Assembly (NCBI GenBank): GCA_040954595.2
Contig: CM082585.2
Location: 2,108,001-2,172,000, forward strand
Length of the DNA stretch: 64,000 bases
Reading direction: 5' to 3'
Origin: Balanoglossus misakiensis
Taxonomy: Eukaryota; Hemichordata
Below the pieces are notes generated by a model. That model was not told where the DNA came from. It did no database searches and saw only the letters and a program-made list of their open reading frames with translations. Positions 47,212-56,899 of this stretch are shown here, one piece after another. The position numbers and the translations under genes are program-made. Every line of letters begins with the position of its first letter. Position 1 is the stretch's first letter.

Positions 47212-48237
47212 TCAGTGTGACGCGGAGATGTCTTTAATATGCTGACCCATTTGAAAGGACACCAGATAACGAGTCTGAAATGGAATGTTAAGATAACGGA
47301 GATACGCGCTGGATTGCCAATCCCCTTGGAGTTTGATAAGCTCCCCAGGGACCCCACTTTCGAATGCAAAGGTTGCACCCCCACGACGGAGGCTGTGACC
47401 CGAGTACATGTCAGCAGGAAAGCCTGCCCTCTGAACTAAACATTTGATACTTTTCACCAGCCCTGAATGGGTCAAGGGGACCAATTTGCCACATTTGGGA
47501 AAAACAAATGCTGGGCTAGAGGGTGGGGCTGGGATGATCTCACACATGTGATTGTATGCCTGTAAAGGGCACAACACCGAACCTGGAATGCGGGCAAGTG
47601 GAATAGTCAAACAGCGTTCGCGAAACTGAATGGTTTTTGACCAAGTCACGCCGATTATAAGGCCAGAATCTGAGGAAATGACTTTACCCCTACAGAGGTG
47701 TTTAGCCGGATCAAAGTCGGTTGCAGACTTCGGAACAAGATTTGACTTGCGAAAAAAGGAGAAAAACCCTATCAAAAGGCATGCCCACAAAGTAACATCG
47801 AATGGAACAGCCACATCTAGAAGCCCGAAAAACTGTAGCAACAACTGGGGGGTGATGGGTAATTTCTGCCTCACCGGCTGGAAAGTGCTACGGGAAAGAC
47901 ATTTCAAAAGTAATTTGACAACATACTGATCAGCGGCCAATGGCGTGAAGCCATGGATTCTATGCAAGGTACGAATTGCGTACAAATAATTCTGAATGGT
48001 GCCAGTAGCAGTTACTGATCTTGCAAGAAACTGGATAAATCTACACACTGTAAGAACAGATGCTGGAACAGGAGTAAAATTGAAAAACTGACAAAACAGG
48101 AAGTAACTCTTCAACTGTGACGACAAATTCCGACGAGTTCCTTCCGCTAATGCTGACCTCATTGAGATAGCGATTTGAGCGTCTAAGGCTTGGATAGTTT
48201 GGCAGTGATCTGAAATAAAAATAAAATCAGTCACCAC
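47212..48237 (-). CDS. Tyrosine recombinase, copy B (complete)
   Basis: The protein has 341 residues. The N-terminal SAM-like domain (about 20-110) includes RRNLSSQLKSYFLFCQFF and TIQNYLYAIRTLHRIHG. The C-terminal catalytic domain has Arg163, Lys201, H281xxR284, Trp307 and Tyr315. It replaces the integrase of LTR elements and joins circular DNA to the target. The reading frame is in the -1 phase relative to gag-RT-RNase H, overlapping its last codons. It opens with GTG rather than ATG, and the first Met is residue 26. A strong polypyrimidine acceptor (ttttatttttatttcag, minus strand) lies about 25 bases into it, so splicing or frameshifting may be used. Confidence 0.93.
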   Translation of the reverse strand: MVTDFIFISDHCQTIQALDAQIAISMRSALAEGTRRNLSSQLKSYFLFCQFFNFTPVPASVLTVCRFIQFLARSVTATGTIQNYLYAIRTLHRIHGFTPLAADQYVVKLLLKCLSRSTFQPVRQKLPITPQLLLQFFGLLDVAVPFDVTLWACLLIGFFSFFRKSNLVPKSATDFDPAKHLCRGKVISSDSGLIIGVTWSKTIQFRERCLTIPLARIPGSVLCPLQAYNHMCEIIPAPPSSPAFVFPKCGKLVPLTHSGLVKSIKCLVQRAGFPADMYSGHSLRRGGATFAFESGVPGELIKLQGDWQSSAYLRYLNIPFQTRYLVSFQMGQHIKDISASH

Positions 48238-51200
48238 TCATTGAGAAAGCGAATGTCATCCTCGGCGACTGGGTGCTCGGTCATTTGAGAAATATTAACA
48301 GATGATTTGAAGAGTTGCTCATAACTTGGGTCAAGATGCCAGCGACTGAGCGCATCAGCCAGCCGGTTCTCGGTGCCTGCGATGTGCACAGCACGTAGCT
48401 CAAACTCGTGAATCGCTGCTACCAGCCATAATTCCCTCAAGCAAGACAGCATTAGTTTATCCCTAGCTCTACCGGTATTAATGACCCAAACTGTTGCCTG
48501 GTTGTCGCAAGAGACCTGTATTTTCTTTCCAGACCATCTATCACCCCAAATTTTTGCCGCTATAGTAATAGTGAGTAATTCGAGGGCATTAATGTGAGGG
48601 TCCCCAACCTTTACAAAGTCAGGGAACTCCACGTGGAAATACTCGTTGTCGCAAAGCCCCCCTCCCCCTGTTGGGCATGCATCCGAAGAAAATATTTCAT
48701 CTGGCGGGCACCAACCTGACTCTTTAATGAGAGACACCCCATTATAAACCCTAATGAAATTAATCCACCACCGTAGATCTGCCTTGAAATCACTGTTTAG
48801 ATAGATATGGTAGTGATTGCGGGTGACGGTACGCAACACATCTAGCATTCTCGCCAGGAATAGCCTACCAGGCTTGACACATTTGGCAATAAAGGAAAGC
48901 TTGCCTATGAGTGATTGCAGCTCGCGCTTAGTTGCTTTTGTTTTAGTGACCCATACACCCAGCTCTTGCTCTATTTCATTAAGCCGGTCAGGAGTAACTT
49001 CCATAGTCATTGTAAGGGAGTTCAACTGGATTCCAAGAAAAGTCATGATTGATGACGGGGGCACCGCTTTGTGTTTGGCTTCTTGCAAACCCAGTCTATC
49101 CAGCGTGTCACCTAGCTCCGCAAATGCCTTGTGGGCTTTGTTGGAGGTCTCTGCACCACCGAAGTCGTCAAGGTAACTAACACAGTCATACCCTTTCGTG
49201 GAATAGATATAAGAAACCGCATTAGTGGTGCGCTGGCAGGCTAGCGCTGCGGTTCGCAAGCCAAATGGCAATGTAAGGTCAAAGAACAATAAATTACGCC
49301 ACGTGTAGCCCAGCAAATGGTAGTCCGCTGGATCGACTGGTATTTGCCGATAAGCTCTGCTTAAATCGCGCTTAAATAGGAGGCATCCCCTGCCCTTACG
49401 GGTCATCATTGCAGTGAAATCATCAATGGAAGGATATTGAAGCTGAAAACTCTCCCCAAGATATTCCCCTTTGGGGATACCGTCATTTACTGAATGGTGG
49501 ATTGGGGAACTAAGATCAAAGACTATACGCCGATTAACACTATCTTTTTTTTCGACAGTCTGAATGGGGGAAGTACTGAGTGGTGTGGCAAGGGGGTTAG
49601 TTAAGAACGGACCCGCTGTAGCCCCGGCTGCGACTTCGTTAATGATCCAGTTGTCGACATGCGCCGAGTAATTTATAGCTGATGGGTGGTTTTTCACTGT
49701 AGAGTATGGCAATTCTGAGGCTGTATAGTAGACGGGCCAACCATATTGTAGGTAATCGCAGATGATTTTGTCATCATATTGCTGCAATTCGGCTCGCCAA
49801 GTTGGGATTTGAAGATTTGATGAAACGGGTATTCTGCAAAATTGAGAATTTGGTAAACCTGATTCAACAACTATGTCATGAACGGTTATAACTTCTGTTA
49901 AATCAGGGGGTGACGCTTGTGGCCATGACGACGGGGGACAGACATCCCCGCCCACGGGAGTATCTGATAACTCAGAATACTGCATATCATTGCCCAGTGG
50001 ATAAGTGTCTGGAACACTGTGATCAACAAGGGTGGGGTTGGGAGGCCCCATATTTGGAACATTTTCCACAGTAAACATATCACTAACAAAGACATCGTGG
50101 TCATCACTGATCATACCGTCAGATGAACCATGAGCGCTAATCTCACATGCAAATTCAGTGGTATCACCGACGGTATGGGCTAGTGATTCAATAGGGATTT
50201 GCTTGTCAAGATCAGTCTCAATATCAGGTTCTATCAAATCAACTGTATGAGTTTTACAAAGGTATTTGTCAACATTATCCCTGCTAACAGAGGTATCAAA
50301 ACAACCTGTATATTCAGAGGCAACATTGGCAATGGTACATGTTACTGGCTCGTCAATCGAAAGCACTGGTTCAGAAATACTACTAGGGTTAACAATAGCA
50401 TCCCGCAAAACCTCCGGGTTGCACATTGACAGGCTTCTTGAAATATCAATCTCCATGTCAGTTTGTACAGAGCGATCACACTTGTGCACTGCCTGATCTG
50501 TGATGCCCATCAATGTATAAAAGTCATTGATATTACACTCCGTGCCTGCACTTTTGACTCTATGGTTCAATTTAGGAATTAAATTGCTGTCACAGTCATG
50601 AGAGTCTTGTTTAGACTTATCTACCTCTGCTTTGCCAGAACTATCGGTCAACTTGTTGCTCTCTTGCTCTCTAAAGGCCTTATCCTTCCAGGGGCTGGCA
50701 ATCTTGGGATGCTTGGCCAGGTTGTTACGCAACTTCATGCAGGCTTCACATATGTGTTTGAATGCGCAATCCTCCTTCTCGCACTTGTTACTTTGGTATT
50801 TGAAACATACATTAATCTGATCCTTCTTTTTGGATTTGTCCGCTGTTTTATCCCGTCTGATCTCGCCGATACGCGGCAGCAAATATAGCTCTCTCAGATC
50901 TGCGGTGTCATTTGCCCATGTTCTGAGTCCTGACTCCATGTCAGAGAGGAGCGCGCCCTCGAACTTCAAGATGGCGTCCCAGGGAAACAAATTGGCGTCT
51001 TTCATAAGCGACTGTAAGTGTTGTAATCGCTGCTGTTTCTCTGTGTCACTCAAAGTAGGAAGTTGCACTATCGCGAGATTACCTTCCACAAATTCCGCCA
51101 TTGACATATCATCGAATTTTGGTGGGGCGCCCGAGAATGTCCGAGCCCTGACGAACATGTGCGGCCATAGGACGTGCTGTCGCACACGATCGGTTCTGGT

Positions 51201-51803
51201 GTTGAACCGCATCGATTTCATTGGTACGTTACCTGCTTTGCTCTGCGCTGCTGTGTATAAACCGGACTGTGCCAGGAGTTGGTTCGGTTGGAGGTCTTCA
51301 CCGCCGCCAGCGGCCCCTGTCGCTGGTAGCCACGGACTGCCTGATGGTAACGACCACTGCAATTGTGAGTCTTCTTTCGCCATCCTCTTGAGATCGGGTA
51401 GCGTGAGTTGACTCAGGTCGTGACTTCTGGGACTTCCGCTCGAAGCGGCTGGCGGGCTGCGTCGTTCCTTCTCCAGTTTCATTTCTTTTAGTTGTTTTCT
51501 TAAATTGTCTACTTCAGATTGCTCCTGCAGTCTCGCTATCTCCGCCTGCAACTTCTCTTTCTCTGACCTCACATCTTCCCCGTCAGATGAAGTGTCTTCT
51601 TCCTTGACAGGTTTGCTACATTTCCCGCCTTTCGAACGAGCTGACGCCATTGGTACTTTGGAAAGTTTGGTGGGGGGGACCACGCGAACTTTTCGACCGG
51701 TCGATGCTCTTGTCGTAGTCTTACTGCGAGTTGCAGGTCCCTTTTTGGCGACTGGACTGGGCTCTATTCCCAAATCCAGCAGCTGTTGTTCAGCGTTCTC
51801 CAT
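48231..51803 (-). CDS. gag-RT-RNase H polyprotein, copy B (intact)
   Basis: This 1190-codon frame starts at ATG (MENAEQQLLDLG). Residues 1-650 are gag-like: a basic N-terminus, a predicted coiled coil at about 80-115, and a CCCH-type finger C333-x7-C341-x4-C346-x3-H350 followed by CEAC355. RT spans about 740-990, with FKRD813LSRAYRQ, LPFGLRTAALACQ and the catalytic YLD879D880. RNase H spans about 1030-1160, with SSD1041ACPTGGGG, NALE1075LL, SCD1100NQ and NRLAD1150ALSRW. There is no protease or methyltransferase domain. It would package and reverse-transcribe the element RNA. This is the only copy in the window with both ORFs open. Confidence 0.94.
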   Translation of the reverse strand: MENAEQQLLDLGIEPSPVAKKGPATRSKTTTRASTGRKVRVVPPTKLSKVPMASARSKGGKCSKPVKEEDTSSDGEDVRSEKEKLQAEIARLQEQSEVDNLRKQLKEMKLEKERRSPPAASSGSPRSHDLSQLTLPDLKRMAKEDSQLQWSLPSGSPWLPATGAAGGGEDLQPNQLLAQSGLYTAAQSKAGNVPMKSMRFNTRTDRVRQHVLWPHMFVRARTFSGAPPKFDDMSMAEFVEGNLAIVQLPTLSDTEKQQRLQHLQSLMKDANLFPWDAILKFEGALLSDMESGLRTWANDTADLRELYLLPRIGEIRRDKTADKSKKKDQINVCFKYQSNKCEKEDCAFKHICEACMKLRNNLAKHPKIASPWKDKAFREQESNKLTDSSGKAEVDKSKQDSHDCDSNLIPKLNHRVKSAGTECNINDFYTLMGITDQAVHKCDRSVQTDMEIDISRSLSMCNPEVLRDAIVNPSSISEPVLSIDEPVTCTIANVASEYTGCFDTSVSRDNVDKYLCKTHTVDLIEPDIETDLDKQIPIESLAHTVGDTTEFACEISAHGSSDGMISDDHDVFVSDMFTVENVPNMGPPNPTLVDHSVPDTYPLGNDMQYSELSDTPVGGDVCPPSSWPQASPPDLTEVITVHDIVVESGLPNSQFCRIPVSSNLQIPTWRAELQQYDDKIICDYLQYGWPVYYTASELPYSTVKNHPSAINYSAHVDNWIINEVAAGATAGPFLTNPLATPLSTSPIQTVEKKDSVNRRIVFDLSSPIHHSVNDGIPKGEYLGESFQLQYPSIDDFTAMMTRKGRGCLLFKRDLSRAYRQIPVDPADYHLLGYTWRNLLFFDLTLPFGLRTAALACQRTTNAVSYIYSTKGYDCVSYLDDFGGAETSNKAHKAFAELGDTLDRLGLQEAKHKAVPPSSIMTFLGIQLNSLTMTMEVTPDRLNEIEQELGVWVTKTKATKRELQSLIGKLSFIAKCVKPGRLFLARMLDVLRTVTRNHYHIYLNSDFKADLRWWINFIRVYNGVSLIKESGWCPPDEIFSSDACPTGGGGLCDNEYFHVEFPDFVKVGDPHINALELLTITIAAKIWGDRWSGKKIQVSCDNQATVWVINTGRARDKLMLSCLRELWLVAAIHEFELRAVHIAGTENRLADALSRWHLDPSYEQLFKSSVNISQMTEHPVAEDDIRFLNEW

Positions 51804-52134
51804 AATAACGGTGAGAAATTGAAATTGAGGCAGAGAGAGCGTGCACTGCAGGACACGCTCCGAACCCTTGAAGTGGCCGTGAGTGATGGATTATGGGATT
51901 TTTGAGGCTCGTTTGAGGTTGAGGGCGCCCCTTTTCGAGTTGCTTAATTGGGTAACATTATGCCGTTGATCGCAATGTTACCTAAATTACTTGAGATCTC
52001 TCTAACACACAAACCAAGGACACAGGTTTGGCAGCTGAAGGCAAGAGCCATTATTTATTTACGTGAACTGGGGGCTCTTGCAGGCCCAACCACTGCCAAA
52101 CCCGGTCCGCCTCTCTGCTAGTGCCACAGTAAAA

Positions 52135-53159
52135 TCAGTGTGACGCGGAGATGTCTTTAATATGCTGACCCATTTGAAAGGACACCAGATAACGAGTCTG
52201 AAATGGAATGTTAAGATAACGGAGATACGCGCTGGATTGCCAATCCCCTTGGAGTTTGATAAGCTCCCCAGGGACCCCACTTTCGAATGCAAAGGTTGCA
52301 CCCCCACGACGGAGGCTGTGACCCGAGTACATGTCAGCAGGAAAGCCTGCCCTCTGAACTAAACATTTGATACTTTTCACCAGCCCTGAATGGGTCAAGG
52401 GGACCAATTTGCCACATTTGGGAAAATGAATGCTGGGCTAGAGGGTGGGGCTGGGATGATCTCACACATGTGATTGTATGCCTGTAAAGGGCACAACACC
52501 GAACCTGGAATGCGGGCAAGTGGAATAGTCAAACAGCGTTCGCGAAACTGAATGGTTTTTGACCAAGTCACGCCGATTATAAGGCCAGAATCTGAGGAAA
52601 TGACTTTACCCCTACAGAGGTGTTTAGCCGGATCAAAGTCGGTTGCAGACTTCGGAACAAGATTTGACTTGCGAAAAAAGGAGAAAAACCCTATCAAAAG
52701 GCATGCCCACAAAGTAACATCGAATGGAACAGCCACATCTAGAAGCCCGAAAAACTGTAGCAACAACTGGGGGGTGATGGGTAATTTCTGCCTCACTGGC
52801 TGGAAAGTGCTACGGGAAAGACATTTCAAAAGTAATTTGACAACATACTGATCAGCGGCCAATGGCGTGAAGCCATGGATTCTATGCAAGGTACGAATTG
52901 CGTACAAATAATTCTGAATGGTGCCAGTAGCAGTTACTGATCTTGCAAGAAACTGGATAAATCTACACACTGTAAGAACAGATGCTGGAACAGGAGTAAA
53001 ATTGAAAAACTGACAAAACAGGAAGTAACTCTTCAACTGTGACGACAAATTCCGACGAGTTCCTTCCGCTAATGCTGACCTCATTGAGATAGCGATTTGA
53101 GCGTCTAAGGCTTGGATAGTTTGGCAGTGATCTGAAATAAAAATAAAATCAGTCACCAC
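52135..53159 (-). pseudogene. Tyrosine recombinase, copy C, frameshifted
   Basis: It is the same gene as in copy B, but near 52425 the sequence is gggaaaatgaatgc where copy B has gggaaaaacaaatgc, one base shorter. The frame breaks after SSPAFIFP. The N-terminal 248 residues (53159-52395 frame) and the C-terminal catalytic HSLRRGG/YLRYL part (52407-52135 frame) are in different frames. Arg163 is separated from HxxR and Tyr, so the enzyme should be inactive. Confidence 0.92.
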
Positions 53160-56100
53160 TCATTGAGAAAGCGAATGTCATCCTCGGCGACTGGGTGCTC
53201 GGTCATTTGAGAAATATTAACAGATGATTTGAAGAGTTGCTCATAACTTGGGTCAAGATGCCAGCGACTGAGCGCATCAGCCAGCCGGTTCTCGGTGCCT
53301 GCGATGTGCACAGCACGTAGCTCAAACTCGTGAATCGCTGCTACCAGCCATAATTCCCTCAAGCAAGACAGCATTAGTTTATCCCTAGCTCTACCGGTAT
53401 TAATGACCCAAACTGTTGCCTGGTTGTCGCAAGAGACCTGTATTTTCTTTCCAGACCATCTATCACCCCAAATTTTTGCCGCTATAGTAATAGTGAGTAA
53501 TTCGAGGGCATTAATGTGAGGGTCCCCAACCTTTACAAAGTCAGGGAACTCCACGTGGAAATACTCGTTGTCGCAAAGCCCCCCTCCCCCTGTTGGGCAT
53601 GCATCCGAAGAAAATATTTCATCTGGCGGGCACCAACCTGACTCTTTAATGAGAGACACCCCATTATAAACCCTAATGAAATTAATCCACCACCGTAGAT
53701 CTGCCTTGAAATCACTGTTTAGATGGTAGTGATTGCGGGTGACGGTACGCAACACATCTAGCATTCTCGCCAGGAATAGCCTACCAGGCTTGACACATTT
53801 GGCAATAAAGGAAAGCTTGCCTATGAGTGATTGCAGCTCGCGCTTAGTTGCTTTTGTTTTAGTGACCCATACACCCAGCTCTTGCTCTATTTCATTAAGC
53901 CGGTCAGGAGTAACTTCCATAGTCATTGTAAGGGAGTTCAACTGGATTCCAAGAAAAGTCATGATTGATGACGGGGGCACCGCTTTGTGTTTGGCTTCTT
54001 GCAAACCCAGTCTATCCAGCGTGTCACCTAGCTCCGCAAATGCCTTGTGGGCTTTGTTGGAGGTCTCTGCACCACCGAAGTCGTCAAGGTAATTAACACA
54101 GTCATACCCTTTCGTGGAATAGATATAAGAAACCGCATTAGTGGTGCGCTGGCAGGCTAGCGCTGCGGTTCGCAAGCCAAATGGCAATGTAAGGTCAAAG
54201 AACAATAAATTACGCCACGTGTAGCCCAGCAAATGGTAGTCCGCTGGATCGACTGGTATTTGCCGATAAGCTCTGCTTAAATCGCGCTTAAATAGGAGGC
54301 ATCCCCTGCCCTTACGGGTCATCATTGCAGTGAAATCATCAATGGAAGGATATTGAAGCTGAAAACTCTCCCCAAGATATTCCCCTTTGGGGATACCGTC
54401 ATTTACTGAATGGTGGATTGGGGAACTAAGATCAAATACTATACGCCGATTAACACTATCTTTTTTTTCGACAGTCTGAATGGGGGAAGTACTGAGTGGT
54501 GTGGCAAGGGGGTTAGTTAAGAACGGACCCGCTGTAGCCCCGGCTGCGACTTCGTTAATGATCCAGTTGTCGACATGCGCCGAGTAATTTATAGCTGATG
54601 GGTGGTTTTTCACTGTAGAGTATGGCAATTCTGAGGCTGTATAGTAGACGGGCCAACCATATTGTAGGTTATCGCAGATGATTTTGTCATCATATTGCTG
54701 CAATTCGGCTCGCCAAATTGGGATTTGAAGATTTGATGAAACGGGTATTCTGCAAAATTGAGAATTTGGTAAACCTGATTCAACAACTATGTCATGAACG
54801 GTTATAACTTCTGTTAAATCAAGGGGTGACGCTTGTGGCCATGACGACGGGGGACAGACATCCCCGCCCACGGGAGTATCTGATAACTCAGAATACTGCA
54901 TATCATTGCCCAGTGGATAAGTGTCTGGAACACTGTGATCAACAAGGGTGGGGTTGGGAGGCCCCATATTTGGAACATTTTCCACAGTAAACATATCACT
55001 AACAAAGACATCGTGGTCATCACTGATCATACCGTCAGAGGAACCATGAGCGCTAATCTCACATGCAAATTCAGTGGTATCACCGACGGTATGGGCTAGT
55101 GATTCAATAGGGATTTGCTTGTCAAGATCAGTCTCAATATCAGGTTCTATCAAATCAACTGTATGAGTTTTACAAAGGTATTTGTCAACATTATCCCTGC
55201 TAACAGAGGTATCAAAACAACCTGTGTGTTCAGAGGCAACATTGGCAATGGTACATGTTACTGGCTCGTCAATCGAAAGCACTGGTTCAGAAATACTACT
55301 AGGGTTAACAATAGCATCCCGCAAAACCTCCGGGTTGCACATTGACAGGCTTCTTGAAATATCAATCTCCATGTCAGTTTGTACAGAGCGATCACACTTG
55401 TGCACTGCCTGATCTGTGATGCCCATCAATGTATAAAAGTCATTGATATTACACTCCGTGCCTGCACTTTTGACTCTATGGTTCAATTTAGGAATTAAAT
55501 TGCTGTCACAGTCATGAGAGTCTTGTTTAGACTTATCTACCTCTGCTTTGCCAGAACTATCGGTCAACTTGTTGCTCTCTTGCTCTCTAAAGGCCTTATC
55601 CTTCCAGGGGCAGGCAATCTTGGGATGCTTGGCCAGGTTGTTACGCAACTTCATGCAGGCTTCACATATGTGTTTGAATGCGCAATCCTCCTTCTCGCAC
55701 TTGTTACTTTGGTATTTGAAACATACATTAATCTGATCCTTCTTTTTGGATTTGTCCGCTGTTTTATCCCGTCTGATCTTGCCGATACGCGGCAGCAAAT
55801 ATAGCTCTCTCAGATCTGCGGTGTCATTTGCCCATGTTCTGAGTCCTGACTCCATGTCAGAGAGGAGCGCGCCCTCGAACTTCAAGATGGCGTCCCAGGG
55901 GAACAAATTGGCGTCTTTCATAAGCGACTGTAAGTGTTGTAATCGCTGCTGTTTCTCTGTGTCACTCAAAGTAGGAAGTTGCACTATCGCGAGATTACCT
56001 TCCACAAATTCCGCCATTGACATATCATCGAATTTTGGTGGGGCGCCCGAGAATGTCCGAGCCCTGACGAACATGTGCGGCCATAGGACGTGCTGTCGCA

Positions 56101-56719
56101 CACGATCGGTTCTGGTGTTGAACCGCATCGATTTCATTGGTACGTTACCTGCTTTGCTCTGCGCTGCTGTGTATAAACCGGACTGTGCCAGGAGTTGGTT
56201 CGGTTGGAGGTCTTCACCGCCGCCAGCGGCCCCTGTCGCTGGTAGCCACGGACTGCCTGATGGTAACGACCACTGCAATTGTGAGTCTTCTTTCGCCATC
56301 CTCTTGAGATCGGGTAGCGTGAGTTGACTCAGGTCGTGACTTCTGGGACTTCCGCTCGAAGCGGCTGGCGGGCTGCGTCGTTCCTTCTCCAGTTTCATTT
56401 CTTTTAGTTGTTTTCTTAAATTGTCTACTTCAGATTGCTCCTGCAGTCTCGCTATCTCCGCCTGCAACTTCTCTTTCTCTGACCTCACATCTTCCCCGTC
56501 AGATGAAGTGTCTTCTTCCTTGACAGGTTTGCTACATTTCCCGCCTTTCGAACGAGCTGACGCCATTGGTACTTTGGAAAGTTTGGTGGGGGGGACCACG
56601 CGAACTTTTCGACCGGTCGATGCTCTTGTCGTAGTCTTACTGCGAGTTGCAGGTCCCTTTTTGGCGACTGGACTGGGCTCTATTCCCAAATCCAGCAGCT
56701 GTTGTTCAGCGTTCTCCAT
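53153..56719 (-). CDS. gag-RT-RNase H polyprotein, copy C (open)
   Basis: This 1188-codon frame is almost identical to copy B and starts with the same MENAEQQLLD. It lacks two residues (Ile-Tyr) in the RNHYHIYLNSDF segment after the RT because of a 6-bp deletion near 53722. It has a few substitutions (Lys for Glu in RIGKIRR, Asn for Tyr in CDNLQYG). The CCCH finger, YLDD and all RNase H acidic residues are present. Its own recombinase is broken, so mobilisation would need a recombinase from another copy. Confidence 0.93.
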   Translation of the reverse strand: MENAEQQLLDLGIEPSPVAKKGPATRSKTTTRASTGRKVRVVPPTKLSKVPMASARSKGGKCSKPVKEEDTSSDGEDVRSEKEKLQAEIARLQEQSEVDNLRKQLKEMKLEKERRSPPAASSGSPRSHDLSQLTLPDLKRMAKEDSQLQWSLPSGSPWLPATGAAGGGEDLQPNQLLAQSGLYTAAQSKAGNVPMKSMRFNTRTDRVRQHVLWPHMFVRARTFSGAPPKFDDMSMAEFVEGNLAIVQLPTLSDTEKQQRLQHLQSLMKDANLFPWDAILKFEGALLSDMESGLRTWANDTADLRELYLLPRIGKIRRDKTADKSKKKDQINVCFKYQSNKCEKEDCAFKHICEACMKLRNNLAKHPKIACPWKDKAFREQESNKLTDSSGKAEVDKSKQDSHDCDSNLIPKLNHRVKSAGTECNINDFYTLMGITDQAVHKCDRSVQTDMEIDISRSLSMCNPEVLRDAIVNPSSISEPVLSIDEPVTCTIANVASEHTGCFDTSVSRDNVDKYLCKTHTVDLIEPDIETDLDKQIPIESLAHTVGDTTEFACEISAHGSSDGMISDDHDVFVSDMFTVENVPNMGPPNPTLVDHSVPDTYPLGNDMQYSELSDTPVGGDVCPPSSWPQASPLDLTEVITVHDIVVESGLPNSQFCRIPVSSNLQIPIWRAELQQYDDKIICDNLQYGWPVYYTASELPYSTVKNHPSAINYSAHVDNWIINEVAAGATAGPFLTNPLATPLSTSPIQTVEKKDSVNRRIVFDLSSPIHHSVNDGIPKGEYLGESFQLQYPSIDDFTAMMTRKGRGCLLFKRDLSRAYRQIPVDPADYHLLGYTWRNLLFFDLTLPFGLRTAALACQRTTNAVSYIYSTKGYDCVNYLDDFGGAETSNKAHKAFAELGDTLDRLGLQEAKHKAVPPSSIMTFLGIQLNSLTMTMEVTPDRLNEIEQELGVWVTKTKATKRELQSLIGKLSFIAKCVKPGRLFLARMLDVLRTVTRNHYHLNSDFKADLRWWINFIRVYNGVSLIKESGWCPPDEIFSSDACPTGGGGLCDNEYFHVEFPDFVKVGDPHINALELLTITIAAKIWGDRWSGKKIQVSCDNQATVWVINTGRARDKLMLSCLRELWLVAAIHEFELRAVHIAGTENRLADALSRWHLDPSYEQLFKSSVNISQMTEHPVAEDDIRFLNEW

Positions 56720-56734
56720 AATAACGGTGAGAAA

Positions 56735-56899
56735 TTGAAATTGAGGCAGAGAGAGCGAGCACTGCAGGACACGCTCCGAACCCTTGAAGTGGCCGTGAGT
56801 GATGGATTATGGGATTTTTGAGGCTCGTTTGAGGTTGAGGGCGCCCCTTTTCGAGTTGCTTAATTGGGTAACATTATGCCGTTGATCGCAATGTTACCT
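56735..56899 (-). repeat. A1, the 5' terminal repeat of the Ngaro array
   Basis: This is the outer 5' end of the array (minus-strand reading). It starts AGGTAACATTGCGATC and runs toward the gag ATG. It matches A2 at 41241-41404 and the internal A regions at 46896-47060 and 51819-51983. Just beyond 56899 the sequence becomes 78-bp satellite (catgatttttttt), fixing the boundary. Confidence 0.88.

Larger units (their letters stand above)
40991..56899 (-). mobile_element. Head-to-tail array of three Ngaro-like (DIRS-order) retrotransposons
   Basis: In minus-strand reading, unit C is 56899-51984, unit B 51983-47061 and unit A 47060-41405. A terminal A2-B2 repeat block (41404-40991) then follows. 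Units are 4916, 4923 and 5656 bp and are almost identical. Each has a ~165-bp A region, a gag-RT-RNase H ORF, an overlapping tyrosine recombinase ORF and a ~108-bp B region. The 3' end of the array repeats A then B, which is the split-direct-repeat structure A1-ORFs-B1-A2-B2 described for Ngaro/PAT elements. No inverted terminal repeats, LTRs, integrase or protease are present. Both sides abut 78-bp satellite. Confidence 0.93.

Noticed and set aside
44964-56738. Plus-strand ORFs of 76-193 codons within the Ngaro array
   Set aside because: They are antisense to the gag-RT-RNase H frame, repeat once per unit and contain no known domain.
40991-56899. Assignment to classical DIRS1 with inverted terminal repeats
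   Set aside because: No inverted terminal repeats or internal complementary region are visible. The A1..B1-A2-B2 direct repeat order fits Ngaro/PAT-type elements. No methyltransferase domain is present either.
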